The notes: generated by a model not told the origin, from the letters alone. A stretch of 64,000 nt of DNA from UBA5342 sp965662645 (GCA_965662645.1 CBFIII010000004.1:1-64000); one strand, 5' to 3'. Counted from the first letter of the stretch, positions 53,371 through 63,186 are shown. Translations and numbers: made by a program.

Positions 53371-54390
53371 TTAATAGGCTGCTTTAAATTGATTTAAGAA
53401 ACGAATGTCATTTTCAAAAAACATACGTAAATCATTAATGCCAAACTTAAGCATGGCTATACGTTCTACCCCCATACCAAAGGCAAAACCAGTGTATTTT
53501 TCTGTGTCAATATTGTTGCTTTTTAATACATTAGGATCAACCATACCACAACCTAAAATCTCTAACCAGCCTGTGTATTTGCAGACGTTACAACCTTTAC
53601 CTCCACAGAGGTTACAGGTTACATCCATCTCGGCCGACGGCTCTGTGAAGGGGAAATAGGATGGACGTAAACGTATTTTTGTTTCCTCACCAAACATTTC
53701 TTTAGCAAAATAGAGAAGGGTTTGTTTTAAATCAGCAAAAGAAACCCCTTCATCAATATAAAGACCTTCTACCTGATGAAAGATACAGTGAGCTCGTGCT
53801 GATATGGCTTCATTACGAAAAACGCGTCCAGGTGATATGGTACGGATTGGAGGTCTTTCATTTTCCATTACGCGTGCTTGTACCGATGAAGTATGTGTAC
53901 GTAATAGGATATCAGGATTTTGTTCTATAAAAAAAGTGTCCTGCATATCACGTGCAGGATGTTCTTCAGGAAAGTTTAAGGCTGAAAAGACATGCCAATC
54001 GTCTTCTACTTCTGGTCCTTCCGAAATATTAAAGCCTAAGCGTGTGAAAATATCTATAATTTCATTCTTTACTACTGATAATGGATGCCGACTACCTAAT
54101 GTGATAGGTGTAGCGGGTAGTGTTAAGTCTAAATTATGTTCCGAAGAGGTATTTGTTTCAGTACTGTTTCGTAAGGCATTAATCTTGTCTGTTGAATTCG
54201 TTTTTAGTTCATTAAGTAGTTGGCCTACTTCACGTTTCATGTCGTTTGGAACACTCCTGAAATCGTTAAATAGTTGAGATACGTGTCCTTTCTTGCTGAG
54301 GTATTTAATCCGCAATTCTTCTACTTCTTTTTCTGATGATGCTTTTAGTGCTTCTATCTCCTTTGCTAATGCTTTAATTCTCTCAATCAT
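53371..54390 (-). CDS. pheS: Phenylalanyl-tRNA synthetase alpha subunit
   Basis: A 339-aa class II synthetase subunit. N-terminal coiled-coil (about 1-85), then the catalytic domain: motif 1 region GSRHPLSVVKNEIIDIFTRLGF, motif 2 FRNEAISARAHCIFHQVEG and motif 3 GFAFGMGVERIAMLKFGI. Phe-site residues lie in PSYFPFTEPSAEMDV. A CNLCGGKGCNVC zinc-like insert follows. pheT is not adjacent, which is usual in this phylum. Promoter divergent from pgk. Confidence 0.97.
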   Translation of the reverse strand: MIERIKALAKEIEALKASSEKEVEELRIKYLSKKGHVSQLFNDFRSVPNDMKREVGQLLNELKTNSTDKINALRNSTETNTSSEHNLDLTLPATPITLGSRHPLSVVKNEIIDIFTRLGFNISEGPEVEDDWHVFSALNFPEEHPARDMQDTFFIEQNPDILLRTHTSSVQARVMENERPPIRTISPGRVFRNEAISARAHCIFHQVEGLYIDEGVSFADLKQTLLYFAKEMFGEETKIRLRPSYFPFTEPSAEMDVTCNLCGGKGCNVCKYTGWLEILGCGMVDPNVLKSNNIDTEKYTGFAFGMGVERIAMLKFGINDLRMFFENDIRFLNQFKAAY

Positions 54391-54424
54391 TCTAAAATGC
54401 TTAAAATCAAGTTAAAAATATTTC

Positions 54425-54442
54425 TTCAGAAAGCTTTCTGAA
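54425..54442. promoter_or_regulatory. Perfect 18-bp palindrome in pheS leader
   Basis: TTCAGAAAGCTTTCTGAA lies between the pheS -7 box and the start codon. Candidate operator; a role as an mRNA hairpin is less likely because it has no loop. Confidence 0.45.
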
Positions 54443-54450
54443 TAGTGACG

Positions 54451-54477
54451 CAAAGATAAAAAAACTTTTCACTCCAA
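54451..54477 (-). promoter_or_regulatory. Promoter of pheS
   Basis: TTG (54477-54475), 16 nt, TATCTTTG (54458-54451) on the minus strand. The -33 element is one half of CCAATTGG. Confidence 0.5.
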
Positions 54478-54508
54478 TTGGCATTCCCAATGCTTTTGTA
54501 TAAATTTG
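54478..54508 (+). promoter_or_regulatory. Promoter of pgk
   Basis: TTG (54478-54480), exactly 20 nt, TAAATTTG (54501-54508). A textbook Bacteroidota promoter with about 80 nt of leader. Its -33 element is the other half of CCAATTGG (54474-54481). Confidence 0.8.
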
Positions 54509-54591
54509 CGGCTCTTTTCTAATACATTTATGAAAAGCAACATTATTTTTGAAATAACTTCATTTTTTATAATATAAACAACTTATCTATT

Positions 54592-55785
54592 ATGGTAACT
54601 ATTGACAATTTCGATTTTTCGGGAAAGAAGGCATTAATTCGTGTGGACTTTAATGTTCCATTGAATGATAAATTTGAGATTACTGATGATACGCGTATGG
54701 TAAAAGCAGTGTCAACAATCAAAAAAGTAATAAATGGAGGTGGTAGTGCGATTATTATGTCTCACTTAGGTCGCCCAAAAGGAGAAGCGAAACCTGAATT
54801 TTCTTTAAATCATATTTTAGGTCATTTGTCCGACTTATTAGGAGTGAAAGTAAAATTTGCAGACGATTGTATTGGTGCTTCTGCTATAGAAGGTTCTGCT
54901 GCTCTTAAGTCTGGTGAAGTATTACTTCTCGAAAACTTACGTTATTATGATGAAGAAACCAAAGGAGACAAGGTCTTTGCTGGTAAATTAGCTGATTTAG
55001 CTGATGTTTATATCAATGATGCTTTTGGAACGGCTCACCGTGCTCATGCTTCTACAGCTATTGTTGCAGACTTTTTTGATACTGACTCTAAAATGTTTGG
55101 TGACATTATTAATTCTGAGTTGTCTAGTCTTGATGCTGTTTTGACTAATCCTAAACGTCCTTTAACAGCTATTATGGGTGGGGCTAAAGTATCTTCTAAG
55201 ATTACTATCATTAAGAATTTATTGGATCAAGTGGATAACCTTATTATTGGAGGTGCTATGAAATTCACTTTCATTAAAGCCCATGGTGGTAAGATTGGTG
55301 ATTCATTAGTAGAAGAAGAATATCTTGAGTTAGCTTTGGAAATTGAAAAAGAATCAAAAGCTAAAGGCGTTAAGTTATATATGGCAAAAGATGTTATTGC
55401 AGCTGATAAATTTGCAAATGATGCTAACACTGTTGTTTGTCCGTCTAATGATATACCTGAGGGTTGGTTAGGTCTGGATGCTGGTCCTGAGTCTGCGATT
55501 CTTTTTAAAGATGTTATTCTTAATTCTGGTACTATCCTTTGGAATGGCCCTGTTGGTGTGTTTGAGATGAAAGCGTTCGAGAATGGTTCTAAAGCTGTGG
55601 CTGAAGCGATAGCAGAAGCGACTTCTAAAGGAGCTTTCTCTTTGATTGGTGGTGGTGATTCTGTAGCTTGTATTAACCAATTTGGTATGGCTGATAAGGT
55701 GTCTTATATTTCTACTGCAGGTGGTGCATTATTAGAGTATTTAGAAGGAAAAGAGTTACCTGGAATTAAAGCTATTCGAGGTTAA
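54592..55785 (+). CDS. pgk: Phosphoglycerate kinase
   Basis: A 397-aa glycolytic kinase (1,3-bisphosphoglycerate + ADP to 3-phosphoglycerate + ATP). Signature KKALIRVDFNVPLND, SHLGRPKG, LENLRYY, NDAFGTAHRAHAST, GGAKVSSKI, nucleotide site WNGPVGVFEM and GGGDSVACINQFG. Normal length, complete. Strong own promoter and terminator, so monocistronic. Confidence 0.98.
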   Translation: MVTIDNFDFSGKKALIRVDFNVPLNDKFEITDDTRMVKAVSTIKKVINGGGSAIIMSHLGRPKGEAKPEFSLNHILGHLSDLLGVKVKFADDCIGASAIEGSAALKSGEVLLLENLRYYDEETKGDKVFAGKLADLADVYINDAFGTAHRAHASTAIVADFFDTDSKMFGDIINSELSSLDAVLTNPKRPLTAIMGGAKVSSKITIIKNLLDQVDNLIIGGAMKFTFIKAHGGKIGDSLVEEEYLELALEIEKESKAKGVKLYMAKDVIAADKFANDANTVVCPSNDIPEGWLGLDAGPESAILFKDVILNSGTILWNGPVGVFEMKAFENGSKAVAEAIAEATSKGAFSLIGGGDSVACINQFGMADKVSYISTAGGALLEYLEGKELPGIKAIRG

Positions 55786-55811
55786 TTTTTTTTTAAATAG
55801 ATTTATAATAT

Positions 55812-55842
55812 AAGAGCAGTCGGTAGCCGGCTGCTCTTTTGT
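55812..55842 (+). terminator. Rho-independent terminator of pgk
   Basis: 12-bp stem AAGAGCAGTCGG/CCGGCTGCTCTT with TAG loop, followed by TT. Confidence 0.85.
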
Positions 55843-55913
55843 GCATTTATAACTTATAGAAAATTACAAACTTTAGATGGGTGAAAATCACATCTCTTAT
55901 ATATTTATTCATT

Positions 55914-57266
55914 ATGAGTAATAGAAAACTTTTTGGAACTGACGGAATACGGGGCGAGGCTAATGTGTATCCTATGGTTTCTAGTGTTGCTTTAAAAGTG
56001 GGAAAGGCATTGGCTAGTAGTGTTAAAGATGTGCCGGGGTCTGCCATTGTTATTGGAAAAGATACCCGTTTGAGTGGTTATATGCTCGAAACAGCTCTTG
56101 TTTCTGGTATCGTTTCTATGGGTGTTGATGTTTACTTAGTTGGTCCTATGCCTACGCCTGCAGTTGCTCATATGACACGTTCTATGAACGCCAAGGCGGG
56201 TATTATGATCACTGCTTCGCACAATCCGGCATGTGATAATGGGATAAAAATATTTGATAAAAATGGCTATAAGTTACCAGATGTTAAGGAGGCAGAAATT
56301 GAAAAATTAATGTTTTCTGATCATCTTGAAGATCTCTCGGTTTCTGGTACTGAAATAGGTAAAGCTTATCGTATTGACGAAGCTAATGGCCGTTATATAG
56401 AATTTGCAAAATCAACGGTACAAGAGAAACGTTTTAATGGGGTGAAAATGGTACTTGATTGTGCTAATGGTGCTGCTTATGATGTGGCTCCTAAGGTTTT
56501 TAGTGAACTTGGGGCAGAAGTTATAGTGCTTAATAATGAACCTGATGGTTTGAATATTAATTTGAATTGTGGTGCTGTTCATCCCGAAAACACAGCCAAA
56601 GAGGTGCTTAAGCAAGGAGCTGATATAGGGGTTACTTTAGATGGAGATGCTGATCGTCTTATTGTTTGCGATGAGAAAGGAGAAGTGCTTGATGGTGACT
56701 TTATCCTTACTTTTTGTGCTTATCAGATGTTAAAAGAAAATCGTTTACGTAACAATACTTTAGTCGTTACTGATTATAGTAATATGGGAGTTGAAGTTGG
56801 TTTGCAAAAAATGAGTGGAAAAGTAGTGCGTACGGGTAATGGTGATCGTTATGTGATCGAAGCTATGCGTAAAGGTGATTTTAACTTAGGTGGCGAAGCG
56901 AGTGGTCATATGATATTTTCTGATTATGTGCCTACTGGTGATGGTGTTATCTCGGCATTGCAGTTTCTTAAACTTATTAAATCTGCGGGTATCAAGGTGT
57001 CTGAAATAAAGAAATATCTGACTAAAAATCCTCAAATATTGGATAGCTTTGAAGTGACCGAGAAGGTGCCATTTGAAGATATGCCTAAAGTAGCTGAGAA
57101 AGTAAAAGAGATAACAGCAGCATTAAAAGGTCAAGGCCGTATGTTGTTACGCTACTCTGGTACAGAAAAGAAATGCCGTATTATGATCGAAGGTAAAGAA
57201 GAAGAGGCGACTCAGAAAATGGTGGATGACTTAGCTGCTGTAATTAAAAATGAGATTGGTGCCTAG
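55914..57266 (+). CDS. glmM: Phosphoglucosamine mutase
   Basis: A 450-aa enzyme from the ATG at 55914 (MSNRKLFGTDGIRGEAN); the upstream 11-residue extension is not family-like. It makes glucosamine-1-phosphate for UDP-GlcNAc and thus peptidoglycan and LPS. Phosphoserine loop TASHNPACDNGIKIF, metal loop DGDADR, sugar loop GGEASGHM and phosphate-site RYSGTEKKCRIM. The protein could also be annotated as a phosphomannomutase homologue, but GGEASGH and FGTDGIRG favour GlmM. Confidence 0.9.
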   Translation: MSNRKLFGTDGIRGEANVYPMVSSVALKVGKALASSVKDVPGSAIVIGKDTRLSGYMLETALVSGIVSMGVDVYLVGPMPTPAVAHMTRSMNAKAGIMITASHNPACDNGIKIFDKNGYKLPDVKEAEIEKLMFSDHLEDLSVSGTEIGKAYRIDEANGRYIEFAKSTVQEKRFNGVKMVLDCANGAAYDVAPKVFSELGAEVIVLNNEPDGLNINLNCGAVHPENTAKEVLKQGADIGVTLDGDADRLIVCDEKGEVLDGDFILTFCAYQMLKENRLRNNTLVVTDYSNMGVEVGLQKMSGKVVRTGNGDRYVIEAMRKGDFNLGGEASGHMIFSDYVPTGDGVISALQFLKLIKSAGIKVSEIKKYLTKNPQILDSFEVTEKVPFEDMPKVAEKVKEITAALKGQGRMLLRYSGTEKKCRIMIEGKEEEATQKMVDDLAAVIKNEIGA

Positions 57267-57319
57267 TTATGCCTGTGCATTGATGTAAATGGGCTTGTTT
57301 ATTTAAAAGAAACTTAATA

Positions 57320-57826
57320 ATGAATACGATAGAGGCAATAATGACACGTCGTAGTATCCGTAAATTTAAGGATACACCTGTGACGGATGATCAAATAAAA
57401 ACAATATTATCAGCTGCAATGCAAGCGCCTAGTTCTGGCGATGGACGTCCTTGGCATTTTGTGGTGACAAGAGATTCCAAAAAACGTGAAGCTTTAGCGC
57501 AACAGGTTGATGGTGGTAATAATATGATAAAAGAAGCGCAAGCTGTTATTCTTCTTTGTATTGATTATTCTAAAGAAGGTTTCCCTGGTTTTGCGCCACA
57601 GGATTGTGCTTGTGCTGCGCAAAATATGCTATTGGTTGCTCATGCTTTAGACTTAGCATCTGTATGGATTGCTTGTTGGAATGTGCCTCCACGGGTAGAG
57701 GGGTGCAAAGCTGTGCTTGATATCCCAGAAGGTCTAGAACCTTTTGCTTTATTGCCAATTGGCGTACCCAATGAGAACCTTACTGCTGAAGATCGTTTTG
57801 ACGAATCTTTAGTCAGTTGGGAGTAA
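57320..57826 (+). CDS. Nitroreductase-family flavoprotein
   Basis: A 168-aa FMN-dependent oxidoreductase of the short nitroreductase type. FMN-phosphate motif RRSIRKFKDTPV (about 10-21), AAMQAPSSGDGRPWHFVV and C-terminal ALLPIGVPNE. An interior CACAAQNMLLVAHALDLASVWIA helix forms the dimer core. Substrate not readable. It lies 53 nt after glmM on the same strand. Confidence 0.88.
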   Translation: MNTIEAIMTRRSIRKFKDTPVTDDQIKTILSAAMQAPSSGDGRPWHFVVTRDSKKREALAQQVDGGNNMIKEAQAVILLCIDYSKEGFPGFAPQDCACAAQNMLLVAHALDLASVWIACWNVPPRVEGCKAVLDIPEGLEPFALLPIGVPNENLTAEDRFDESLVSWE

Positions 57827-57869
57827 GAACGATAATTTTTTTAGCATTAATCTATTTAATTCAAACAAC

Positions 57870-59198
57870 GTGACTTTTGACGATTTAAACCTTAATAATC
57901 CTTTGCGTAATGCGTTACAGGATATAGCGATCTCAGAGCCTACTACAATACAGGCTAATGCTTTTGCTCCGATTATGTCGGGACGTGATGTCATGGGTAT
58001 TGCTCAGACAGGTACTGGTAAGACATTTGCGTATTTGTTACCGCTTTTGCGCAATCTTAAATATTCAGATCAAAGATTTCCTCGGATATTAATTCTAGTG
58101 CCTACACGTGAGTTGGTACAGCAAGTGGTGAGTGAGGCCGAAAAATTAACAGCATATATGTCTGTACGTATTGATGGCGTTTATGGAGGTGCCAATATTA
58201 ATACTCAGAGAGACCGATTGTATAAAGGTGTAGATCTATTGGTTGCTACTCCTGGTCGTTTGCTTGACTTGGTGGTAAGTGGTGTCTTACGCTTAAAAGA
58301 TGTGCAGAAATTGGTGATTGATGAGGTGGATGAAATGTTGAATTTGGGTTTTAGAACTCAGTTGACACGTATCTTAGATCTTTTACCTGAGCGTCGTCAG
58401 AACTTGATGTTCTCGGCAACTATGATTCCTGATGTAGAAGAATTGATCCAACAATTTTTTAATGATCCTGTGAAGATTGAAGCAGCTAAAACGGGTACTC
58501 CATTATCCCAGATTACTACTTTTGGTTATCATATTCCGAACTTTTACACTAAGTTAAATGTCTTATATCATTTACTTGAAGATGAGGCTTATTCTAAAGT
58601 ATTACTTTTTGTTTGTAAAAAAAGAATAGCAGATGATATTCATGAGATATTATTAGAAAAATATCCTGATGTGATCAGTATTATTCATTCTAATAAGTCA
58701 CAGAATTATCGTTTTCGTTCTGTTCAGGATTTTGAGTCGGGTAAGAGTAGGGTTTTGATTGCTACTGATTTAGTGGCACGTGGTATTGATATTACTGGTG
58801 TTAGTCATGTTATTAATTTTGATTTGCCAGAATCTCCTGAGGCTTATATGCATCGTGTGGGACGAACTGGTCGTGCGGACAAAAAAGGTATTGCTTTATC
58901 TTTTATTACCCTTAAGGAACAGTCTTATCAATTGGGTGTGGAGAAGTTGACAGGTAAAAAATTGACTATAAAACCTATACCTGAAGATGTGGAGATTTCT
59001 GAAATGTTGACTGAGGATGAAATGGATAAGCCTTTGGAAGTAAATTATCTTCCAAAACCTTTAAATGTAGATGAGGGGGGTGGAGCTTTTCATACCAAGA
59101 AAGAAAAGAATTCTAAAGTTCCTCAGGGCGGATCATACCGTCATAAAATCAAAGCTAAATATAAGAAACCGAAAACACGAGGCATGAAGAAAAAGTAG
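57870..59198 (+). CDS. DEAD-box RNA helicase (RhlE-like)
   Basis: A 442-aa helicase starting with GTG at 57870. Motifs: Q-motif SEPTTIQ, AQTGTGKT, PTRELVQQ, GGAN, ATPGRLLDL, DEVDEM (Val in place of Ala in the DEAD box: D-E-V-D), SAT, VLIATDLVARGID and HRVGRTGRADKKG. Short basic tail (KIKAKYKKPKTRGMKKK). The DEVD variant is unusual for motif II but keeps both acidic catalytic residues. Shorter than the helicase at 39862 and without a DbpA domain. Confidence 0.92.
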   Translation: MTFDDLNLNNPLRNALQDIAISEPTTIQANAFAPIMSGRDVMGIAQTGTGKTFAYLLPLLRNLKYSDQRFPRILILVPTRELVQQVVSEAEKLTAYMSVRIDGVYGGANINTQRDRLYKGVDLLVATPGRLLDLVVSGVLRLKDVQKLVIDEVDEMLNLGFRTQLTRILDLLPERRQNLMFSATMIPDVEELIQQFFNDPVKIEAAKTGTPLSQITTFGYHIPNFYTKLNVLYHLLEDEAYSKVLLFVCKKRIADDIHEILLEKYPDVISIIHSNKSQNYRFRSVQDFESGKSRVLIATDLVARGIDITGVSHVINFDLPESPEAYMHRVGRTGRADKKGIALSFITLKEQSYQLGVEKLTGKKLTIKPIPEDVEISEMLTEDEMDKPLEVNYLPKPLNVDEGGGAFHTKKEKNSKVPQGGSYRHKIKAKYKKPKTRGMKKK

Positions 59199-59225
59199 CA
59201 TTTGAATTTTAAATGTTTTGTTTCA

Positions 59226-59322
59226 ATCCCATATTGTGGGTTTTATTTCCTTGCAGATTGCTGCGAATAGCGGAATGGTTTCTAACTTATTGCCTCGACT
59301 TCTTGTTGCGGGGTAGTTTATT
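59226..59322 (+). repeat. Dispersed ~95-bp repeat, copy iii
   Basis: Most diverged copy: TCCCATATTGTGGG start, GCAGATTGCTGCGAATAG core and GTTGCGGGGTAGTTTATT end. It lies directly before the DUF368 gene. Confidence 0.8.
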
Positions 59323-59338
59323 TTCTATATAAAAAAAC

Positions 59339-60247
59339 ATGAAAAATTACTTAACTACTTTTTTTAAAGGTTTAGCTATGGGGGCTGCTAATGTTGTCCC
59401 TGGTGTTTCAGGGGGCACTATAGCATTGATTACTGGTATTTTCGAACGCCTTATAAATGCGATTAAGTCTTTTGATATGGTCGCTTTAAAATTGCTTTTT
59501 AGTGGCAAGATAAAGGATTTCTTGAAACATATTGATTTCAATTTTCTCTTGTCTGTTGGCATTGGTATAGCCATTAGTATTCTTTCTATTGCCCGATTAT
59601 TTGATTATTTATTTGATCATTATCCCGTTTATATTTGGTCTTTCTTTTTTGGACTAATATTAGCCTCTGTTTATTATGTTGCACGGGGGGTAGAGCGTTG
59701 GCGATGGTCTCAGATTGTTCTGTTTCTTGTTGGTGCTACGGTGGCTTTATCTATTTCCGTATTATCTCCTGCTAGCCCTAACGACTCTTTTTTGTATTTA
59801 GTATTATGTGGGGTTGTTGGAGCTTGTAGTATGATTCTACCCGGTCTTTCTGGTTCTTTTGTCTTAATATTAATGGGCAATTACCAATTGGTAATGATAG
59901 ATGCTGTAACTACAATGAATTGGTCTTTGTTACTGCCTGTTGTTTTGGGAGCTGGCGTAGGTCTATTGGCTTTTTCTCATATATTAGCGTGGGTCTTTAA
60001 ACGTTTTAGATCTCAGACTTTATCTCTTTTAAGCGGTTTTATTTTAGGGTCATTATTAATATTATGGCCTTGGAAAAATGAATTGACCGAGACTTTTGGT
60101 GATAAAATAAAAGTCGTGGGTTACGATTGGTTTTTGCCTTCCAGCTTTAATGGTGAGGTGGTGGGTGCTTTATGTTGTGCTATAGCTGGTGTTATCGTGA
60201 TTGTTGGTATGGAATATTTAGCTGGTTTAGGGACTGAAAATAAATGA
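59339..60247 (+). CDS. DUF368 membrane protein (PopT-like)
   Basis: A 302-aa inner-membrane protein with about eight to nine helices and the repeated motif ANVVPGVSGGTIALITG (about 17-33) and MILPGLSGSFVLILMG (about 163-178) in opposite halves, as in inverted-topology transporters. DUF368 (PopT) proteins have been identified as undecaprenyl-phosphate translocases that recycle the lipid carrier of cell-wall synthesis. Complete. It starts 17 nt after the repeat copy. Confidence 0.88.
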   Translation: MKNYLTTFFKGLAMGAANVVPGVSGGTIALITGIFERLINAIKSFDMVALKLLFSGKIKDFLKHIDFNFLLSVGIGIAISILSIARLFDYLFDHYPVYIWSFFFGLILASVYYVARGVERWRWSQIVLFLVGATVALSISVLSPASPNDSFLYLVLCGVVGACSMILPGLSGSFVLILMGNYQLVMIDAVTTMNWSLLLPVVLGAGVGLLAFSHILAWVFKRFRSQTLSLLSGFILGSLLILWPWKNELTETFGDKIKVVGYDWFLPSSFNGEVVGALCCAIAGVIVIVGMEYLAGLGTENK

Positions 60248-60563
60248 TAGTTGGCTTTTTAATGCTGTAAAGGCTATTCTATATTTTTGGTTTATCTAAG
60301 GGTGTAATCTTGGTTTTACCAGATACAAATTTAGAGAATAAGAGGGGTGTTGTAGGGAGGGTTTCTATTGCTTAAAAGTGATTACAAATTCCTTTTTTAT
60401 GGCTCTTTTATTAGTATGTTGCTAACATAGACTTTAATTATTATATATGCTTCTCAAAGTGTTGGTGGTTAGGTATTTATTGGTGTGTTGGGCGTTCTTT
60501 TTATAAATCGGTAATTTTATATCTATCGATATTTATGTACTTTTGCAAAAATTATTTTTTGAG
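60248..60563. other. Intergenic with topA promoter
   Basis: Contains only the topA -7 box at its right end. No gene, repeat or terminator with a convincing stem was seen. Confidence 0.5.
60538..60545 (+). promoter_or_regulatory. -7 box of topA
   Basis: TACTTTTG 18 nt before the ATG at 60564. It overlaps an in-frame TTG (60543) that could be mistaken for a start codon, which argues for the ATG. Confidence 0.6.
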
Positions 60564-62996
60564 ATGGCAAAGAATTTAGTAATAGTCGAGTCGCCTGCTA
60601 AGGCCAAAACGATAGAGAAGTTCTTAGGTAAAGATTATGTCGTACGTTCCAGTTTTGGACACGTTAGAGATCTGGAAAAGAAGAACTTTGGTATTGATAT
60701 AGAGAACAATTATGCGCCGCAATATAAAGTGCCGACGGATAAGAAAAAATTAGTTGCAGAACTGAAACAATTAGCTGATAAAGCTGAGATGGTATGGCTC
60801 GCATCTGATGAGGACCGGGAAGGAGAGGCTATTGCTTGGCACCTTTCAGAGGTGTTGAAATTAACTAAAGATAAAACTAAACGTATCGTCTTTCATGAGA
60901 TTACAAAAGGAGCTATTTTAGCTGCTATTGACAATCCTCGTGATATAGATGATGATGTGGTAAATGCTCAGCAGGCTCGTCGTATATTAGATCGTCTTGT
61001 TGGTTTTGAGTTGTCTCCTGTATTATGGCGTAAAGTGAAACCTTCGCTTTCTGCAGGTAGAGTTCAATCTGTTGCTGTAAAACTTATAGTATCACGTGAG
61101 CGTGAGTTAAAAGCTTTTGTGCCAACTGAATATTATCGTGTAACTGGTGATTTTTTAGTTAATGATGCTTCAGGAAAACAGGTTGCTGTTAAAGCTGATT
61201 TAAATAAACGTTTTGCAACTAAAAAAGAGACTTTAGCCTTTTTAGAGAAATGTCAATCGGCGAAATTCTCATTCGAAGATATTACAAAAACACCATTAAC
61301 ACGTAAGCCTGTAGCGCCTTTTACTACTTCTACTCTACAACAGGAAGCTAGTCGTAAATTGAGTTTTTCGGTCGCTCAGACAATGAGTGTTGCTCAGCGA
61401 TTGTACGAAAGTGGAAAGATCACTTATATGCGTACTGACTCTGTCAATCTTTCTCAGCAAGCAATTGACGGTGCAAAAGCGGAAATTATTAATAAATACG
61501 GAGAAGAATATTCTAAAGTGCGTCAATTCACCACGAAGTCTAAGGGGGCACAGGAGGCTCACGAGGCCATACGTCCTACTTCTTTAGAAACGGAAAAGGT
61601 GGATGGAACGCAACAGGAGAAGCGCTTGTATGACCTCATATGGAAGCGTACGGTGGCTTCTCAGATGAGTAATGCTCAGCTTGAGAAAACAACGGCTACT
61701 ATTGCAGTATCTACTTCGTCTGAGAAATTTGTTCTTACCGGAGAAATGATCAAATTTGATGGTTTCTTAAAAGTTTATATGGAATCCAATGATGAAGAGG
61801 GAGAAGATGAAACAGCTTCGGTATTGCCTTCTTTTAATGTTGGTGAATCCTTAACGCGTGAATGTATCTTAGCGTTACAACGTTTTACTCAGTTGCCTTA
61901 CCGTTATACTGAGGCGAGTTTGGTACGCAAAATGGAAGAGTTAGGTATTGGGCGTCCTTCTACTTATGCTCCAACGATTTCTACCATTCAAAAACGGGAG
62001 TATGTAGAAAAATCTCAAAAGTTAGGTACGCAACGTTTATATGCTGCTTTATCGCTCGAAAATGATACGATACAAGAAGAGGAACGTTCTGAGATAACAG
62101 GTTCTGAAAAAGGAAAATTGGTACCTACCGATATTGGTTCTATTGTGACTGATTTTTTACAAGAACATTTCCCTAACATTATGGATTATTCATTTACGGC
62201 TTCTATTGAAGAGGAATTTGATACCATTGCATCGGGTAAAATGATTTGGACCGACTCTATTGATGGATTTTATAAGGAATTTCATAAGAACATAGAATAT
62301 ACATTAGAAACAGCCGAACGTAGTATTGGTGAACGTTTATTGGGACCTGACCCTAAGAGTGGTCGTGATGTTTTTGTACGTATAGGACGTTTTGGTCCTA
62401 TGGTGCAAATAGGAACTAAGGATGATGAAGAAAAACCTAAGTTTGCGGGATTGCCTAAAGGGGAGACGATGGATACGGTTACTTTAGCAATGGCTTTGAA
62501 ATTGTTTGAATTGCCTCGTCAATTAGGAGAATATGAGGAGAAAGTAGTAACAGTCGCTATTGGTCGTTTTGGACCTTATGTACGACATAATAGTAAATTT
62601 GTTTCACTTGGGAAAGAAAATGATCCTTATACCGTAGAGTTGGATGTTGCTATTGCTTTAATAGAAGCAAAACGTGAAGAGGAACGTAATCGTTTGATTC
62701 AAGTTTTTGATGAAGAGCCTGAGCTTCAAGTGTTAAATGGACGCTATGGTCCTTATATATCTTTTAAGAAAAAGAATTATAAGATTCCCAAAGAGAAAGA
62801 TCCAAAAACATTAACATTGGAGGAATGTAGAGATTTAATTGCGAATCCTATACAGTCTAAACGTGGTGGAGCTAAGAAGAAGACGGCAGCTAAGAAAACA
62901 ACAACAAAGAAAGCATCAGCCAAGAAAGTAACAACTAAGAAAGCAACAACTAAAAAAACAGTTGCTAAGAAGACACCAAAAAAGAAAGATGATTAA
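60564..62996 (+). CDS. topA: DNA topoisomerase I
   Basis: An 810-aa type IA topoisomerase from the ATG at 60564. Toprim domain (about 1-135; VIVESPAKAKTIEKFLG, DEDREGEAIAWHL). Active-site Y288 in SGKITYMRTDSVNLS. C-terminal topo repeats (FVRIGRFGPMVQIG, AIGRFGPYVRHN, LNGRYGPYISF) replace the zinc fingers of the E. coli enzyme. The last 50 residues are a Lys/Ala/Thr-rich histone-like tail (AKKKTAAKKTTTKKA...). It relaxes negative supercoils. Own promoter. Confidence 0.96.
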   Translation: MAKNLVIVESPAKAKTIEKFLGKDYVVRSSFGHVRDLEKKNFGIDIENNYAPQYKVPTDKKKLVAELKQLADKAEMVWLASDEDREGEAIAWHLSEVLKLTKDKTKRIVFHEITKGAILAAIDNPRDIDDDVVNAQQARRILDRLVGFELSPVLWRKVKPSLSAGRVQSVAVKLIVSRERELKAFVPTEYYRVTGDFLVNDASGKQVAVKADLNKRFATKKETLAFLEKCQSAKFSFEDITKTPLTRKPVAPFTTSTLQQEASRKLSFSVAQTMSVAQRLYESGKITYMRTDSVNLSQQAIDGAKAEIINKYGEEYSKVRQFTTKSKGAQEAHEAIRPTSLETEKVDGTQQEKRLYDLIWKRTVASQMSNAQLEKTTATIAVSTSSEKFVLTGEMIKFDGFLKVYMESNDEEGEDETASVLPSFNVGESLTRECILALQRFTQLPYRYTEASLVRKMEELGIGRPSTYAPTISTIQKREYVEKSQKLGTQRLYAALSLENDTIQEEERSEITGSEKGKLVPTDIGSIVTDFLQEHFPNIMDYSFTASIEEEFDTIASGKMIWTDSIDGFYKEFHKNIEYTLETAERSIGERLLGPDPKSGRDVFVRIGRFGPMVQIGTKDDEEKPKFAGLPKGETMDTVTLAMALKLFELPRQLGEYEEKVVTVAIGRFGPYVRHNSKFVSLGKENDPYTVELDVAIALIEAKREEERNRLIQVFDEEPELQVLNGRYGPYISFKKKNYKIPKEKDPKTLTLEECRDLIANPIQSKRGGAKKKTAAKKTTTKKASAKKVTTKKATTKKTVAKKTPKKKDD

Positions 62997-63186
62997 TTTA
63001 ACCTTATTCTAAGTCTTCTTTAATCAGTTAAGAGGGTTCTTATTTTGATTAAATGATCAGAAAAGTGCAAAAGTATGTTTTTGATTGTTTTTCATTATTA
63101 CGGTAATAAGAGTATTTTCAGTTTTTTGCTTAAATGTATAATTGTTTGATAATCAAATATATTATTTTTTACTTTACTTAAAAGTT

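Noticed and set aside
53804..54277. 157-codon frame antisense to pheS
   Set aside because: Complement of the conserved catalytic domain; Ser/Lys/Arg-rich without recognisable domains.
60543..60563. TTG at 60543 as topA start
   Set aside because: It overlaps the -7 box TACTTTTG, so it would lie upstream of the transcript start. The ATG at 60564 begins the conserved sequence.
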